Shown: positions 1 through 11,994 of the stretch, piece after piece
How positions within the stretch are numbered: position 1 is the first letter of the stretch
Layout of the letters: each line of letters opens with the position of its first letter
DNA from: Spongilla lacustris
Taxonomy: Eukaryota > Porifera > Demospongiae > Spongillida > Spongillidae
NCBI GenBank assembly: GCA_949361645.1
Contig: OX442416.1
Coordinates: 21,364,500 to 21,428,499 of the forward strand
Direction: 5' to 3'
DNA length: 64,000 nucleotides
Program-made: the position numbers and the translations under genes
The notes under the pieces: generated by a model
Told to the model about the DNA's origin: nothing
Databases searched by the model: none
Seen by the model: the letters and a program-made list of their open reading frames with translations, nothing else

Positions 1-2058
1 GAATGGATTGTAAATTCACTTTTATAAGGAACAGGAGATTGCTGATACACAAAACCAAACATTGATAGTTCCTCCATAAGAGCATCCACTTGTACATCAG
101 CAGTAATGGGACCATATTGGCTTGTCCAGGGGGACATATTTCAACCTCCATAATGGTAGCTTTCAGTTCAGTGGGTATACATCCTCCCATAGCTACCACT
201 TCATGGTCAGTGTGGGTATGGATGATGTTGGAGGTCACCTCAGAGTAGTGACTGATGTTCTGTTGGATCTTCTCAAGCTGCTCCTTCTGGAGGGTAAGGG
301 ATGTTGTCTGGGTCAGTGCAATGGATTCCATCTCTGACAGCAGTGCCTTCTTCCTTTCCACAAGTCTTTCAAGTAGCTGTTCAAAAGACACATTGATGGC
401 CAGTTCAGCTTCATGTTTTGAGGTCAACTAGTTTCATGGTCTTCTCATTAGCAGCAATGGCACCAGCCAATGTGTCTTGCACATGTTGGAGTGTCCTTCT
501 CATGTCACCTCGATGAGCCTCTGCAACAGTGGACACTTCACTCACACCATGGTCCTTGTGGGCTACTGTGGTGCAGTCTCTACACACCAGTAACTTACAG
601 CTCTCACAATAAAAGTTCAGCTTATTGTCATCATGGTTAGGCTGAGATCAGTAATGGTCTCTTGGCTTCATGGTGGTCTGCAGTAGGGTGTGTAACTGAT
701 TTTCAGGTTTTGTAGGTTAACCGATTATTCGCGATTACCTATTCGGTCGACTATGCATTTAGTAGAATAGCAGGTTACCGATTTCAGAATTTCCTTTAGT
801 CGAAATAACTGATACTTTTTTTCTTAGTCGCGATTAGTCGATATTCGTTTCCTTTTTATGCAGAAATCGGTAGGAAATCGATTACCCATTTTATATGCCC
901 TTCGCTATTCCCGCCTGCAGTACAAAGGGTTAATTAATCGATAAACAGTTGACATGATGTAATGAACATTAGTCTGGGGACCCGGCTGAATTAATTAACC
1001 ATCTCATCGTCCATCTGTCTCTGCATTACGTATGCGTTAATCGAACGTCTTTTGCACAGCAGCACAGGTGACAGGTGTCCAAATACTTAGGTACACCGGC
1101 TCGTTCGGCCATAATATTATGAAATCGTACATGTCTTGATTGGCGGCTTTGTCATATGCGTGAAAAGGTGTTCCACCCATCCACCCAACATACAAGAACG
1201 TGTTCTTTGGTGAAAAAATATTCGAAACACTTATAATTCCCATCCACCGCCATTGAATCATTCCCACCAGTGGATGTGGCGTCACATTGGAATGCACCTC
1301 GTTCCCAGTCCCTTCGGATACTTACCTTATCAGGGACGTGTAATTGTATTGGCATAACCAGCTGATATGTGATAAAACTGGCTATACGTGTATAGACTTG
1401 AGAAACAGTCATTTATCTGGCCAATATCACAAATCGGAAAAACCTCGAAAAACCTAGATAATCGTTGGCAAATTAATGGTGCACAAATCGCCAAAATCGA
1501 TTTAATGTTTCGAATAACCGATTTTCAAGTTGCTATTAACCTGAAAAATCGATTGGACTTTTTTTCGTAGTCGAAATAATCGATTTTGATTTATGAAAAA
1601 GGTTACACACCCTAGTCTGCAGTTGTTTGGCTCCCTTCTGGTCCAGTCCAACCATATTGTGTTTGGACAGTTCTGGATGACGTTTGTGATGTTCATGGCA
1701 GAAGGCACACATGAACCGATAACATGTACAACAGAACACCTCTGCAGGACCACTGCGTCCATCTATACATGGGTCACAACAAAACCTCACTGTTGCTGAC
1801 AAAATTGGACATGTACCCAGCTACCTCTACTTCAAATCCAAGATGGAGGTTATGAGGGAGAACACTGGCCCCTCCCACTGGGATGCTGGTGCTTCGTTCG
1901 CAGGTGGGACATTTGAAGACTTGTCAGGAACCACTTTTCTCTATCTCATGGTGGAGACATTGCTGACAGAAGGAGTGCAAACATGGTAGAATTCTTGGGT
2001 CATTGTAGGGCTTGGAGCACACACCACAGATGATGGTGTGTGAAAAGGATTCCTCCAT
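1..2058 (-). pseudogene. Disrupted TRIM-NHL gene copy (partial, runs off the left edge)
   Basis: This stretch is nearly identical to the 5' half of the intact TRIM gene at 6621-8807 (RING, both B-boxes, coiled coil, start of the filamin domain). The matching start codon is at 2056-2058 and the 3' part lies outside the window. Three lesions are visible by comparison. A TGA replaces CAA inside the RING at 1924-1926. A 931-bp transposon sits in the second B-box region at 684-1614. Two bases are missing near 419-432, relative to the intact gene at about 8107-8122, which shifts the frame. The copy cannot encode the full protein, so I call it a pseudogene. Its upstream end shares the intact gene's acceptor-like cctcttacag, so both copies descend from one duplication with flanks included. 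Family and lesions are read directly; loss of function is inferred. Confidence 0.85.
684..1614. mobile_element. hAT-like non-autonomous DNA transposon (931 bp) in the TRIM pseudogene
   Basis: The element begins TAGGGTGTGTAAC and ends GTTACACACCCTA, a perfect 13-bp terminal inverted repeat. It is flanked by an 8-bp direct repeat GTCTGCAG at 676-683 and 1615-1622. The uninterrupted TRIM copy has this 8-mer once (about 8367-8374), which proves the insertion and its boundaries. An 8-bp target duplication is typical of the hAT superfamily. The interior is AT-rich with many short variants of ataatcgat. I see no transposase. Confidence 0.88.
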
Positions 2059-4102
2059 AAGCACACTGTAAGAGGTACCTAATTAATGCCCACCAATACA
2101 TATTTAGATACTTTATATTATACTAATAATTCCGGCTCTTATAAGCAAAATTCATATACCGGTATACAACGATTGTTGGTACCAAGTACTTTAATTTTTC
2201 ATAAAAACGACTTTTACTAATTAAATACTTAAAGACAAAATTAATACTTTACATTAACAATAATAATATCTTGCAGTCATAATCCATGCTGTTGCATTTT
2301 TTTTTAACAGTGTGCATGTTTTTAAGTTGTTAACTTAAATTCTTCTAATGTAACTTGCACATGTAACCTCGTGATTTAAAAATCAACACCAACATATTCA
2401 ACATTAGTTTTAAATAATTTTAATAAACGTCAAATAGTGCAAAATTAACTGATGGTAAGTTTTATGTGCTTATTTATTCGTTTTAATAATAATTTCATTG
2501 AAAGCTTTCTCCTCATTTCTACATCTAAAATAGTATATGTTTACTATAAATACTTTTTTTTAAAGATTATGGTTAATTAATACTTGGTTGCATAGAGACT
2601 GGGACATTCCGTTTAGAAAACCACACCCACCAGCAGGAATGATTGAAGAATTATGCATGTGTAGATGCAATTTTTTGTGCATTAATTTGACGTTCTTATT
2701 TGTTTGCCCACTACCAACTCTAAATGGAACAAGCTGTTTTTTTTTTTCCCTTACAGAAACTTAGAAGGAAAATGACTACTTTTTAAAGACTCATTAGCAT
2801 CTCCACCCCACAGCTTGCTATTGAAATGTTCCTTTGGGGGTATTAAACTGATGCTTGAAACATGCATAATTCCCATCTGCCACCATTGAATTATTCCATC
2901 CAGTTGATGTGGTGTAATATTATAAACCACCTAGTTCCCAGTCCTGTGTGGAAATTATCTATACCAGTAAGCACAACGGATGTGTTGGATAATGAATATC
3001 TTATATACATTTACATGCATTCTATCATTAGCAGCACATTTCAATGTGATTTGTACAGCATAATATTTTTACAAATGCACACATGTTGCTGCTAGAGCCA
3101 CTGAAGGCCAGCCGTGGGTCTGGGCCTGCTTGCTTAGCCTGATAGGCCAATTAATTAGTGTTTACATAATTATACGTAACTTGGTTGCCAGTTTGATTTG
3201 TACCCGCAATGTTGTAGTCTGGGTACCCGACTATTGCAATGTCTTGTAGTGTAAGTAGGCCCCCTTCTGCCACCTTTTACACTAATGGCAGCTAGGGCTG
3301 TGGGGGCATGAACTTATTAACACTCTACTGACATATGCCTGCACTGGCATGAACTGATTAACATATTAACACCTTGCTGCTTGTATCATGATTCCAGATA
3401 AGCTATCTGTGCAGAGTGGCCACACTTGAAACCAGATTATTAACAAGACATATTTTATTATAGGACATTGGGTATCAGTATGCAGATTTATGAGTATTTA
3501 TCTCTCATAGGCAGATTGGCGCTATGCAGAATAAAGGTCACTCTCTAAGGTACTTTAATATCTAACCAATCACTGACATTATACAATGAACCATACATAT
3601 ATACATGTAAGTGGCCTTACTGCATGGCTTGGTAACATATACCATGTCAGGGTAGCATGCATTAACAACAACACATCACTATGATTACCACTTATTAATA
3701 TTGTTCATACCTTGTGGGATCTTCTGACCCCTCCTGTTTTGTCAGCTTCCAATGCTTCAGTTGATCATCACCTTCCTCCTTTCCCTGCTCCATTGGTACA
3801 AGCTCCTTCTGCTCCATCATGTCACCACCAAACATAAATTCTGTAAAATGGGCAGAACCAAAGGTTATGGTGACTGGAGGGTTGGAAAGTTTGCAATCCT
3901 ACGTGTTTTCTTGTTGTACTAAAATGCTCATTTGGTATCAATCACCATATGCTAACTAGCAAGCCAAACTCAAAGGGCATAGATACGTCTGCGTACGAGC
4001 TGTACTTGAACACTCTTCAAATTCACTATTTAAATAACCAAGGCAGGTGGTAACTTTACAGGCTACAGTTGGTGTGAGGTAAAATGAGCGGCGATTGGAA
4101 CG

Positions 4103-4551
4103 CAAGGCCGTAGATAAGGGGGAGCTTGGGGGGGGCACGTGCCCCCCCCCCCCCCCCCCTCCCCCCAAAATTTCTGTAACATTAATTACTTTTTAAAAGT
4201 GCAATTACATGCGTGACAATCGCAATGTCAATACTGATATCTTCAAAGGCAGACTCCGAAGTCCCTACAAACTTCGGGTAATAAATCTCAGGTAATACTT
4301 CACTCAAGCGCAAGCTATAGTAGCCTGCAAATCGCAATTCCAGTCGCCGGGATTTTTCCTTAATGAGCACGCGCGCACGCATGGTAATCAAGTTGTGAAG
4401 AATTGTGCTTACATGTAGGCTTATACGTACAGGGCATGCCTATACAATGACGAATGTTAGATATGAATTAATTAGACTGAATTTAGATCACAATATATGA
4501 CATTCAGACCCATTGTGCCCCCCCAAAGTATAAAAGTTATCTACGGCCCTA
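4103..4551. mobile_element. Short inverted-repeat element (MITE-like, 449 bp)
   Basis: The segment begins CAAGGCCGTAGATAA and ends TTATCTACGGCCCTA, matching inverted ends with two differences. It interrupts copy A exactly where copy B (about 10438) and copy C run straight from gagcggcgattggaac into caaacccacaaatc. A run of about 20 C follows the left end. The ends resemble CAGGGCCG-type hAT termini. I cannot define a clean target duplication, so the superfamily is a guess. Confidence 0.72.
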
Positions 4552-5286
4552 TCAAACCCACAAATCAAACAGTACTCATATACCGGTATACAGCTTTTAC
4601 CCACCTCCTTCCATGATATCCAACAAGAAAATACAACGGCTTGTCCTGTAGACACGTTTTGATCCAAAGGCTTTATACTAATGGCTTTTATCACGTGGCA
4701 TTGGAGGAAATGAAATCAAGTTGCGTAATTGTATAAAGAAATACGCCCACCCACCCTCACCCCCCCCCCCCCCCCCCCCCCCCCCAAAAAAAAATAAAAA
4801 ATCACGGAACGTTTATTGATCGTAGGAGTATTGGAATTGGTACATGTGCATATGTAAGTATGTTACAAGATTAGCTGCATGTGTGAATATAATTATCCGA
4901 TACATGTAAGTTGCATTGATTCAACGTTGCAGCTCCCCATTATATAGTGTGTTCTGAGCAGGCCAATAACGGGCCATCGCTTGTTAGAAGGAACTCCCAA
5001 TCTTTCAATTCTCTTTTCAAAATCTCCCGTGAAGTCATTGACATCACTGCCTGGATGCCTGCTCCTGCATACGTGTGATAGTGTAAGTTGCAATGATGGC
5101 ATACCCAAGACATATTCGGCCGAAATAACTGTATTTTGAATGATGGATTCAGGATTTTATGGGAGGGATGTTAGTGATAAGCCACGCCCCATTGTCCACA
5201 GCTGCTTAGCCTATTACACTTGCTATTTGTTTGGCCAACATTTGTGGCCTTACTTCAGAGTTTGATCACTACATTTATTTTTTTAA

Positions 5287-5556
5287 ATATGTGTTATGTC
5301 CTGGTACCATGCACTATGCATGTGTTATGTCCTGGTACCACTATGTGTTATGTCCTGGTACCACTATGTGTTATGTCCAGGTACCACTATGTGTTATGTC
5401 CTGGTACCACTATGTGTTATGTCCTGGTACCACTGTGTGTTATGTCCTGGTACCACTATGTGTTATGTCCTGGTACCACTATGTGTTATATCCTGGTACC
5501 ACTATGTGTTATGTCCTGGTACCACTATGTTATGTCCTGGTACCACTGTGTGTATT
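5287..5556. repeat. 23-bp minisatellite, copy A (about 11 units)
   Basis: Tandem units of 23 bp share the core TGTTATGTCCTGGTACCAC and contain the KpnI palindrome GGTACC. Unit variants differ mostly at single bases (ctatg/ctgtg, tcctgg/tccagg). One unit near 5529 is shortened. Because 23 is not a multiple of 3 and the unit holds no stop in any frame, the array is open in all three plus-strand frames and yields one repeating peptide. I regard this as an arithmetic by-product, not a gene. Confidence 0.93.
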
Positions 5557-6009
5557 TCCATTGGTCAGAAATAGCTAGGCCTTTCTTTTTCACATACAAG
5601 CCAGTAAACCTGCAAGCAAGCCCACAGAAACCAATCTCCATGCAGAAGGTACTCTACATGCAATCACTTCTCTCCCCCACTGAACATGGGCTAGCCAGTC
5701 CTGGTACAAGTGCTACGTTTAGGGCAGGTCCATGGGGCCACCTAAGGCACACATGTCCCTGGTCAGTTCCAAGTGGCTTACCTCCAGTACCTGTATATGT
5801 AGTCCCGCCCATCAATGAGTCTATGCAAAATGCTTTTTATCAGCAGTAGATATTACGTCCTAGCAGTCAATACAGTATCATTGATTGTCCCAACACACAA
5901 CAAACACTGCCATGTAAGTACACCATGTCATCTCAATACATATGAATTAAAATCAATATGGTCACTATATATGCCAAAAGTGCAATAAGTTAATTTGCGG
6001 ATAAATAGA

Positions 6010-6216
6010 TCAGACTGGCAGGGTCTGCCATATTTTGTACCGCAACTGTCTACCCGAATATCTGGATAGAATGGCACAAGAGGGGTAATAACCATCCCCC
6101 CAGTCCCCAGCCCTTACTTGAAATGGCAGTTGTCAAAGTTAAGGATGTACTTTCCCTTCTTCTGGACCACATAGTCACCAGTGAGGGTGGCTTTGTGAGA
6201 GGTACAGCATCTTAAC
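6010..6216 (-). pseudogene. Duplicated, truncated FYCO1 GOLD-domain exons
   Basis: The last two exons of the FYCO1-like gene are copied here: exon K-like 6010-6061 (stop 6010-6012) and exon J-like from 6118 to about 6216, with conserved cttac donor and ctg acceptor signals. The decoded C-terminus is almost the same as the functional gene (GDYVVQKKGKYILNFDNCH). The first bases of the J-like exon differ, the in-phase acceptor cctccccag is replaced, and TAA occurs upstream in frame. None of the other nine exons is present. It is therefore a gene-tail fragment carried by duplication copy A. Confidence 0.85.
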
Positions 6217-6600
6217 CTTTACACCTCAGCCTTTGACAACAAGGTGATTGGATGGAAGATCCTTTTCGATGCTGCAACAAAGTTGTCATGAACAGTTTGC
6301 AGAATTGTTTATACTCTGAATATAAATGGCTGCCATTTGAGCATCTTGCTTGTGTGTTGTATGTAGACTATAACAGCTGGACAGAAGGCATTGTTCATCA
6401 CTTTAATTAGCATGATATAGGAGCAATTATTACCATGGCCTGGTGTCCCATTAGGTCTTGGGGACCTGCAAAGCTTATAGAGGTGTATGATATCACGAGC
6501 TGGCTGCATACAGGTGCCCATATTTGGAATAACTCATTGAATTAACCCTTATGGTTATGACATCATCACCATGACACAATAACAAAACTTATATGGTTCA
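6217..6600. other. Unannotated spacer
   Basis: Short spacer between the FYCO1 tail fragment and the TRIM gene. I see no exon with plausible splice sites, no inverted ends and no tandem repeat. It presumably contains the TRIM 3' UTR. On the minus strand, AATAAA-like A-rich sequence is not obvious. Confidence 0.5.
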
Positions 6601-6620
6601 CATATACATAACACAATACA

Positions 6621-8807
6621 TCATACAGCACCTAAATACTTCAGTACAGAACTATCACCATAGTCAGCAACATACACACTACCATCTCTGGGATCTAGTG
6701 CAATGTCCTCGGGATTTTCAAGATTCCCTAAATCATGGATCTTGTTTCCATGGTGATCAAATATGTAGAGACATCTGCCATTACTGACAAAAGCATTACC
6801 TTCAACATCAATGGCTATTCCCCAGGGTTGTGGAGCTACTGGATCTGGATCATACCCATACATTCTGACATAGACACCTTCCTTAGTGAAGACTTTGATA
6901 GACGTACTGAAGGTAGCATGAATATTTCCTTGAGGGTCTAAAGCAAGACCCTTTGGGTACTTGAAACTACTATTGCCAGTACCTTTACCATCTATGGTCA
7001 ATAACCAACCACCTTCTTCATTGAGTATTTGTATCCTATGGTTACCAATGTCAGAAACAATCAGTCTGTTGTTTGAGTCAACAATGACTGCCATGGGAAT
7101 ATTAAACTCTCCCTGACTTGATCCCTTCTGACCAAACTTATGAATGAATTCTCCCCTTGATATCAGCTTCTGTATACGATTGTTGTCAGTGTCAGCAACA
7201 TACAACACATCTCCCTTGATGGATATACCACTAGGACATCTGAACTGACCATCACCACTTCCACGACTACCTATGGTATTCTTAAGGTGACCTGTTTGAT
7301 CAAACACATAAATGCAGTCATCCCAGCTCCCTACATAGATGTCTCCATTGTCATGGATGGCAACACATAATGGACGACTGCACCTGATCACTTGTTGGGC
7401 ATTACATAAGGTGAGGGAGTATGTAACATCAAGGTCATGAGGACTGTTCTGTACATGTTGGCCATCCATTGTGATGACCAGCTGGTGAGGACCAACAGTC
7501 TGAGGGGTGAGGGTGATGGTGTAGGTACCATCCCTGCGGTCCTCCACCTCTCCATACACAACTGTTCCATTATGGGCCTTGGACCTCATCTCAGCCTCAA
7601 CCTGTACACCACCATGTGGGTACCTCTCTCCATTCAACATCCTCGCCTCCAATTTCATCAAACAATTTGTTTTCCTTCTCATCACAGATTGAATGGTATA
7701 TTCACTCTTACAAGGAACAGGAGATTGCTGGTAAACATCACCGAACATTGATAGTTCTTTCATAAGAGCATCCACTTGTACATCAGCAGTGATGGGACCA
7801 TATTGGCTTGTCCAGGGGGACATATTTTCAACCTCCATAATGGAAGCCTTCAGTTCAGTGGGTACACATCCTCGCATAGCTACCACCTCATGGTCAGTGT
7901 GGGTATGGAGGATGTGGGAGGTCACCTCAGAGTAGTGACTGATGTTCTGTTGGATCTTCTCAAGCTGCTCCTTCTGGAGGGTAAGGGATGCTGTCTGGGT
8001 AAGTGCATTGGATTCCATCTCTGACAGCAGTGCCTTTTTCCTTTCCACAAGTCTTACAAGCAGCTGTTCAAAAGCCACATTGATGACCAGTTCAGCTTCA
8101 TGTTTGGAGGTCTCCACTAGTTTCATGGCCTTCTCATTAGCACCAATGGCACCAGCCAATATGTCTTGCACATGTTGGAGTGTCCTTCTCATGTCACCTC
8201 GATGCGCCTCTGCAACAGTGGACACTTCACTCACACCATGGTCCTTGTGGGCTGCTGTGGTGCAGTTTCTACACACCAGCAACTTACAGGTGTCGCAATA
8301 AAAGTTCAGCTTATTGTCCTCATGGTTAGGCTGAGAGCAGTAATGGTCTCTTGGCTTCATGGTTGTCTGCAGTTGTTTGGCTCCCTCCTGGTCCAGTCCA
8401 ACCATATTGTGTTTGGACAGTTCTGGATGACGTTTGTGGTGTTCATGGCAGAAGGTACACATGAACCGATAACATGTACAACAGAACACCTCTGCAGGAC
8501 CACTGTGTCCATCTATACATGGGTCACAACACACCTCACTGTTGCTGACAATAATGGACATGTACCTAGCTACCTCTACTTCAAATCCAAGATGGAGGTT
8601 TTGAGGGAGAACACTGGCCCCTCCCACTGAGATGCTGGTGCTTCGTTCACAGGTGGGACACTTGATCACTTGTTGGGAACCACTTTTCTCTATCTCATGG
8701 TGGAGACATTGCTGACAGAAGGAGTGCAAACATGGTAGAATTCTTGGGTCATTGTAGGGCTTGGAGCACACACCACAGAAGATGATGTGTGAAAAGGATT
8801 CCTCCAT
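6621..8807 (-). CDS. TRIM-NHL E3 ubiquitin ligase (TRIM2/TRIM3/TRIM71 type)
   Basis: A single open exon encodes 728 residues. An upstream GTG at 8811-8813 also lies in frame, but I chose the ATG at 8805-8807. Domains in order: C3HC4 RING (about 10-54; FCGVC, CLHSFCQQC, CPTC); B-box 1 (about 92-138; CCDPCIDG); B-box 2 (about 152-195; CSQPNH, CDTCK, HKDH); coiled coil (about 200-330); filamin/ABP280 Ig repeat (about 365-475); then NHL beta-propeller repeats to the C-terminus (for example DTDNNRIQKL, DIGNHRIQIL, VADYGDSSVLKYL). The length and layout match animal TRIM-NHL proteins, which ubiquitinate partners and, in some members, bind RNA through the propeller. An acceptor-like cctcttacag sits just upstream of the start on the minus strand, suggesting a 5'-UTR intron. 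The neighbouring copy at 1-2058 is dead, so this is probably the working paralogue. Confidence 0.92.
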   Translation of the reverse strand: MEESFSHIIFCGVCSKPYNDPRILPCLHSFCQQCLHHEIEKSGSQQVIKCPTCERSTSISVGGASVLPQNLHLGFEVEVARYMSIIVSNSEVCCDPCIDGHSGPAEVFCCTCYRFMCTFCHEHHKRHPELSKHNMVGLDQEGAKQLQTTMKPRDHYCSQPNHEDNKLNFYCDTCKLLVCRNCTTAAHKDHGVSEVSTVAEAHRGDMRRTLQHVQDILAGAIGANEKAMKLVETSKHEAELVINVAFEQLLVRLVERKKALLSEMESNALTQTASLTLQKEQLEKIQQNISHYSEVTSHILHTHTDHEVVAMRGCVPTELKASIMEVENMSPWTSQYGPITADVQVDALMKELSMFGDVYQQSPVPCKSEYTIQSVMRRKTNCLMKLEARMLNGERYPHGGVQVEAEMRSKAHNGTVVYGEVEDRRDGTYTITLTPQTVGPHQLVITMDGQHVQNSPHDLDVTYSLTLCNAQQVIRCSRPLCVAIHDNGDIYVGSWDDCIYVFDQTGHLKNTIGSRGSGDGQFRCPSGISIKGDVLYVADTDNNRIQKLISRGEFIHKFGQKGSSQGEFNIPMAVIVDSNNRLIVSDIGNHRIQILNEEGGWLLTIDGKGTGNSSFKYPKGLALDPQGNIHATFSTSIKVFTKEGVYVRMYGYDPDPVAPQPWGIAIDVEGNAFVSNGRCLYIFDHHGNKIHDLGNLENPEDIALDPRDGSVYVADYGDSSVLKYLGAV

Positions 8808-9329
8808 AAGCACACTGTAAGAGGTGCCTTATTAATGCCCACCAGTGCATATTTAGATACTTTATATTATACCAATAATTCCGGCTCTTATAATCAAAAT
8901 TCATACACCGGTATATACAACTATTGTTGGTACCAAGTACTTTAATAACGATGATTAAATACAGAAAGACAAAATTATTACTTTACAATAACAATAATAA
9001 TATCTTGCAGTCATAGTCCATGCTGTTGCAATTTTTTTAACAGTGTGCATGCTTTTAAATTGTTAACTTAAATTCTTCTAATGCAACTTGCACATGTAAC
9101 CTCGTGATTTGAAAATCAACGCCCACATATTCAAGATTAGTTAAAAAAATTAACCTCAAATAGTGCAAAATTTTATACCTCTAACTGATTATAAGTTTTA
9201 TATGGAAATATGTGCTTAATTATCTGTTTTAATAATAATTTTATGAAAGCTTTCCTTCCTCCTCATCTCTACATCTAAAATATTATATGTTTACTATAAA
9301 TACTTTTTTTTAAAGTTTAAAGTTAATTC

Positions 9330-9718
9330 ATATGATAATATTAATAATAACATATACAATTATACATGTATACACCAGACATCTAAATCTACAATGCACT
9401 TCTACTCAACATCGCTCTTGAGTTAGCCTTAATTAGGGACATGTTCAGACGACCATATAGATTTGAAATAACTCTGGACATCGTTTGGTTGGTTTTGATG
9501 CAGAGCCTGTGGGCAAAACGTGAGATGGTCCGTTGTGCTTCTATGCCCCATGCACCATAGGCTTCCACTGCTAAGGGCACACAGATCCATCCAAGTTCCT
9601 CACACTTTGGATCGTTTTCAAAGTGCTTTCGGACTTCAGCAGATGCAGCTGCTGACCCCCCTGTGAATCCCGCTTCGGCAATGATAATTAATATTTGGTT
9701 GCACAGTGACTGGGACAT
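9330..9718 (-). mobile_element. Truncated non-LTR retrotransposon, 3' end (reverse-transcriptase tail)
   Basis: The minus-strand reading frame ending at 9389 encodes a tail with GWICVPLAVEAYGAWG, then SRFAHRLCI and LYGRLNMSLIKANSRAML. This is a pattern known to me from the C-terminal end of animal reverse transcriptase-like ORFs. Comparison with copies A and C shows that about 355 bp, roughly 9330-9686, is an insertion. The N-terminal residues of the open frame belong to host sequence. An AT-rich stretch follows the stop. It is a 5'-truncated LINE-type insertion with no active domain left. Confidence 0.68.
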
Positions 9719-10974
9719 TCCGTTTAGAAAACCACACCCACCAGCAGGAATGATTCAAATACATGTGTAGATGATATTTTTTGTGCATTATTTTGACGTT
9801 CTTATTTGTTTGGCCACTACCAACTCCGTATGGGGCAAGTGGTTTTTTTAGATTGGTGCTATGTAAAATAAAGGTCACTCTCTAAGGTACTTTAATATCT
9901 AACCAATCACTGACATTATACAATGAACCATGCATATATACATGTAAGTGGCCTTACTGCATGGCTTGGTAACATATACCATGTCAGGGTTGCATCACCC
10001 TGACTACCACTTATTAATATTGTTCATACCTTAGGGTATCTTCTGACCCCTCCACTTTTGTCAGCTCCCAATGCTTCAGTTGATCATCACCTTCCTCCTT
10101 TCCCTGCTCCATTGGTACAAGCTCCTTCTGCTCCATCATGTCACCACCAAACATAACTTCTGTAAAATGGCCATGTGCAGGAGAGAGGCAGGACCAAAGG
10201 TTATGGTGACTGGAGGGTTAGAACGTCTTGAATGTTGAACTCCTACGTGTATTCATTTGGTATCAATCACCATATGCTAACTAGCAAGCCAAACTCAAAG
10301 GGCATAGGTACATCTGCGCACGAGCGGTACTTGAACACTCTTCAAATTCAAATATTCGCTATATAAATAACCAAGGCGGGTGGTAACTTTTCAGGCTACA
10401 GTTGGTGTGAGGTAAAATGAGCGGCGATTGGAACACGAATATCAAACCCACAAATCAAACAGTACTTAGTACTCATATACCGGTAAGTCCGGTATACAGC
10501 TTCTACCCACCTCCTTCCATGATATCCAACGAGAAAACACAACTGCTCTTCTGTACACACGTTTTGCTTTATACTAATGGCACGTGGCATTGGAGGAAAT
10601 GAAATCAAATTGTATAAAGAAATACGCCCCCCCCCCCCCACCACCCCCGCCCCGCCCCCCAAAAATATAAATAAATCGCGGGGCTAGGAACGGATATTGA
10701 TTGGAATTGGTACATGACATGTTACAAGATTAGCTGCTTGTGCGAATATAATTATCCGATACATGTTAGTTGCATTGATTCAACGTTGCAGCTCCCCATT
10801 ATATAGTGTGTTCTGAGTAGGCCAATAACGGGCCATCGCTTGTTACAAGGAACTCCCAATCTTTCAATTCTCTTTCAAACCCCCCGTGAAGTCATTGCCA
10901 TGCTCCTGCATACGTGTGATAGTGTAAGTTGCATTAATGGCATACCCAAGACATATCTGCCGAACTCGTAACTG

Positions 10975-11215
10975 TACCACTATGTGTTATGTCCTGGTAC
11001 CACTATGTGTTATGTCCTGGTACCACTATGTTATGTCCTGGTACCACTATGTGTTATGTCCTGGTACCACTATGTGTTATGTCCTGGTACCCCTGTGTGT
11101 TATGTCCTGGTACCACTATGTGTTATGTCCTGATACCACTATGTGTTATGTCCTGGTACCACTATGTTATGTCCTGGTACCACTATGTGTTATGTCCTGG
11201 TACCATGTAATGTCA
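10975..11215. repeat. 23-bp minisatellite, copy B array 1 (about 10 units)
   Basis: Same GGTACC-containing unit as at 5287. A few units are short (ctatgttatg junctions lacking tg) and one has a ccctg variant. The array ends at ggtaccatgtaatg, the same exit sequence as the next array. Confidence 0.92.
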
Positions 11216-11395
11216 TACCCAAGACATTCGGACTCGTAACTGTATTTTGAAAGATGGATTCAGGATTTTATGGAAGGGATGTTAGTGATAAGCCACACCC
11301 CATTGACCACAGCTGCTTAGCCTATTACACTTGTTATTTGTTTGGCCAACATTTGTGGCCATACTTCAGAGTTTGATCACAAAAACAATATCTGT

Positions 11396-11800
11396 TATGT
11401 CCTGGTACCACTATGTGTTATGTCCTGGTACCACTATGTGTTATGTCCTGGTACCACCATGTGTTATGTCCTGGTACCACTATGTGTTATGTCCTGGTAC
11501 CACTATGTGTTATGTCCTGGTACCACTATGTGTTATGTCCTGGTACCACTGTGTGTTATGTCCTGGTACCACTATGTGTTATGTCCTGGTACCACTATGT
11601 TATGTCCTGGTACCACTATGTGTTATGTCCTGGTACCACTATGTGTTATGTCCTGGTACCCCTGTGTGTTATGTCCTGGTACCACTATGTTATGTCCTGG
11701 TACCACTATGTGTTATGTCCTGGTACCCCTGTGTGTTATGTCCTGGTACCACTATGTTATGTCCTGGTACCACTATGTGTTATGTCCTGGTACCATGTAA
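11396..11800. repeat. 23-bp minisatellite, copy B array 2 (about 17-18 units)
   Basis: Longest array of the family in the window. The flanks on both sides duplicate those of array 1, so the unit cattcggactcgtaactg...array was itself duplicated. Higher-order variants occur (ccctgtgtg units every few repeats), suggesting recent block expansion. Confidence 0.92.
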
Positions 11801-11994
11801 TGGCATACCCAAGACATTCGGACTCGTAACTGTATTTTGAAAGATGGATTCAGGATGATTTTATGGGAGGGATGTTAGTGATAAGCCACGCCCCATTGAC
11901 CACAGCTGCTTAGCCTATTACACTTGTTATTTGTTTGGCCAACATTTGTGGCCATACTTCAGAGTTTGATCACAAAAACCATTTTTAAAAATAT

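Larger units (their letters stand above)
2070..6215. repeat. Long duplicated segment, copy A
   Basis: This segment recurs as copy B (about 8820-12632, with a remnant from 13419) and copy C (about 50855-56530). Shared landmarks in order are: the AT-rich block with gtaccaagtactttaa; the block ending in ggacattgggtatcagtatgc; gtcaccaccaaacataa; gagcggcgattggaac; the poly-C tract; the tatatagtgtgttctgag block; the 23-bp minisatellite; ccattggtcagaaatagc; and, in A and C, the last two FYCO1 exons. Copy B lacks about 770 bp present in A and C (about 2750-3515). No convincing coding exon lies between 2070 and 6000. Most of it is plain AT-rich intergenic DNA. Confidence 0.85.

Noticed and set aside
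5220..5849. Long open frame of repeating Met-Ser-Trp-Tyr-His-Tyr-type peptide as a gene
   Set aside because: It arises because the 23-bp unit lacks stops in all frames. All three frames give the same peptide, so there is no frame-specific coding signal.
9389..9718. Independent 109-residue gene
   Set aside because: Comparison with copies A and C shows it is a 5'-truncated retrotransposon tail fused to host sequence.
10975..11800. CRISPR array
   Set aside because: Repeats are directly adjacent without unique spacers, and the context is animal DNA.
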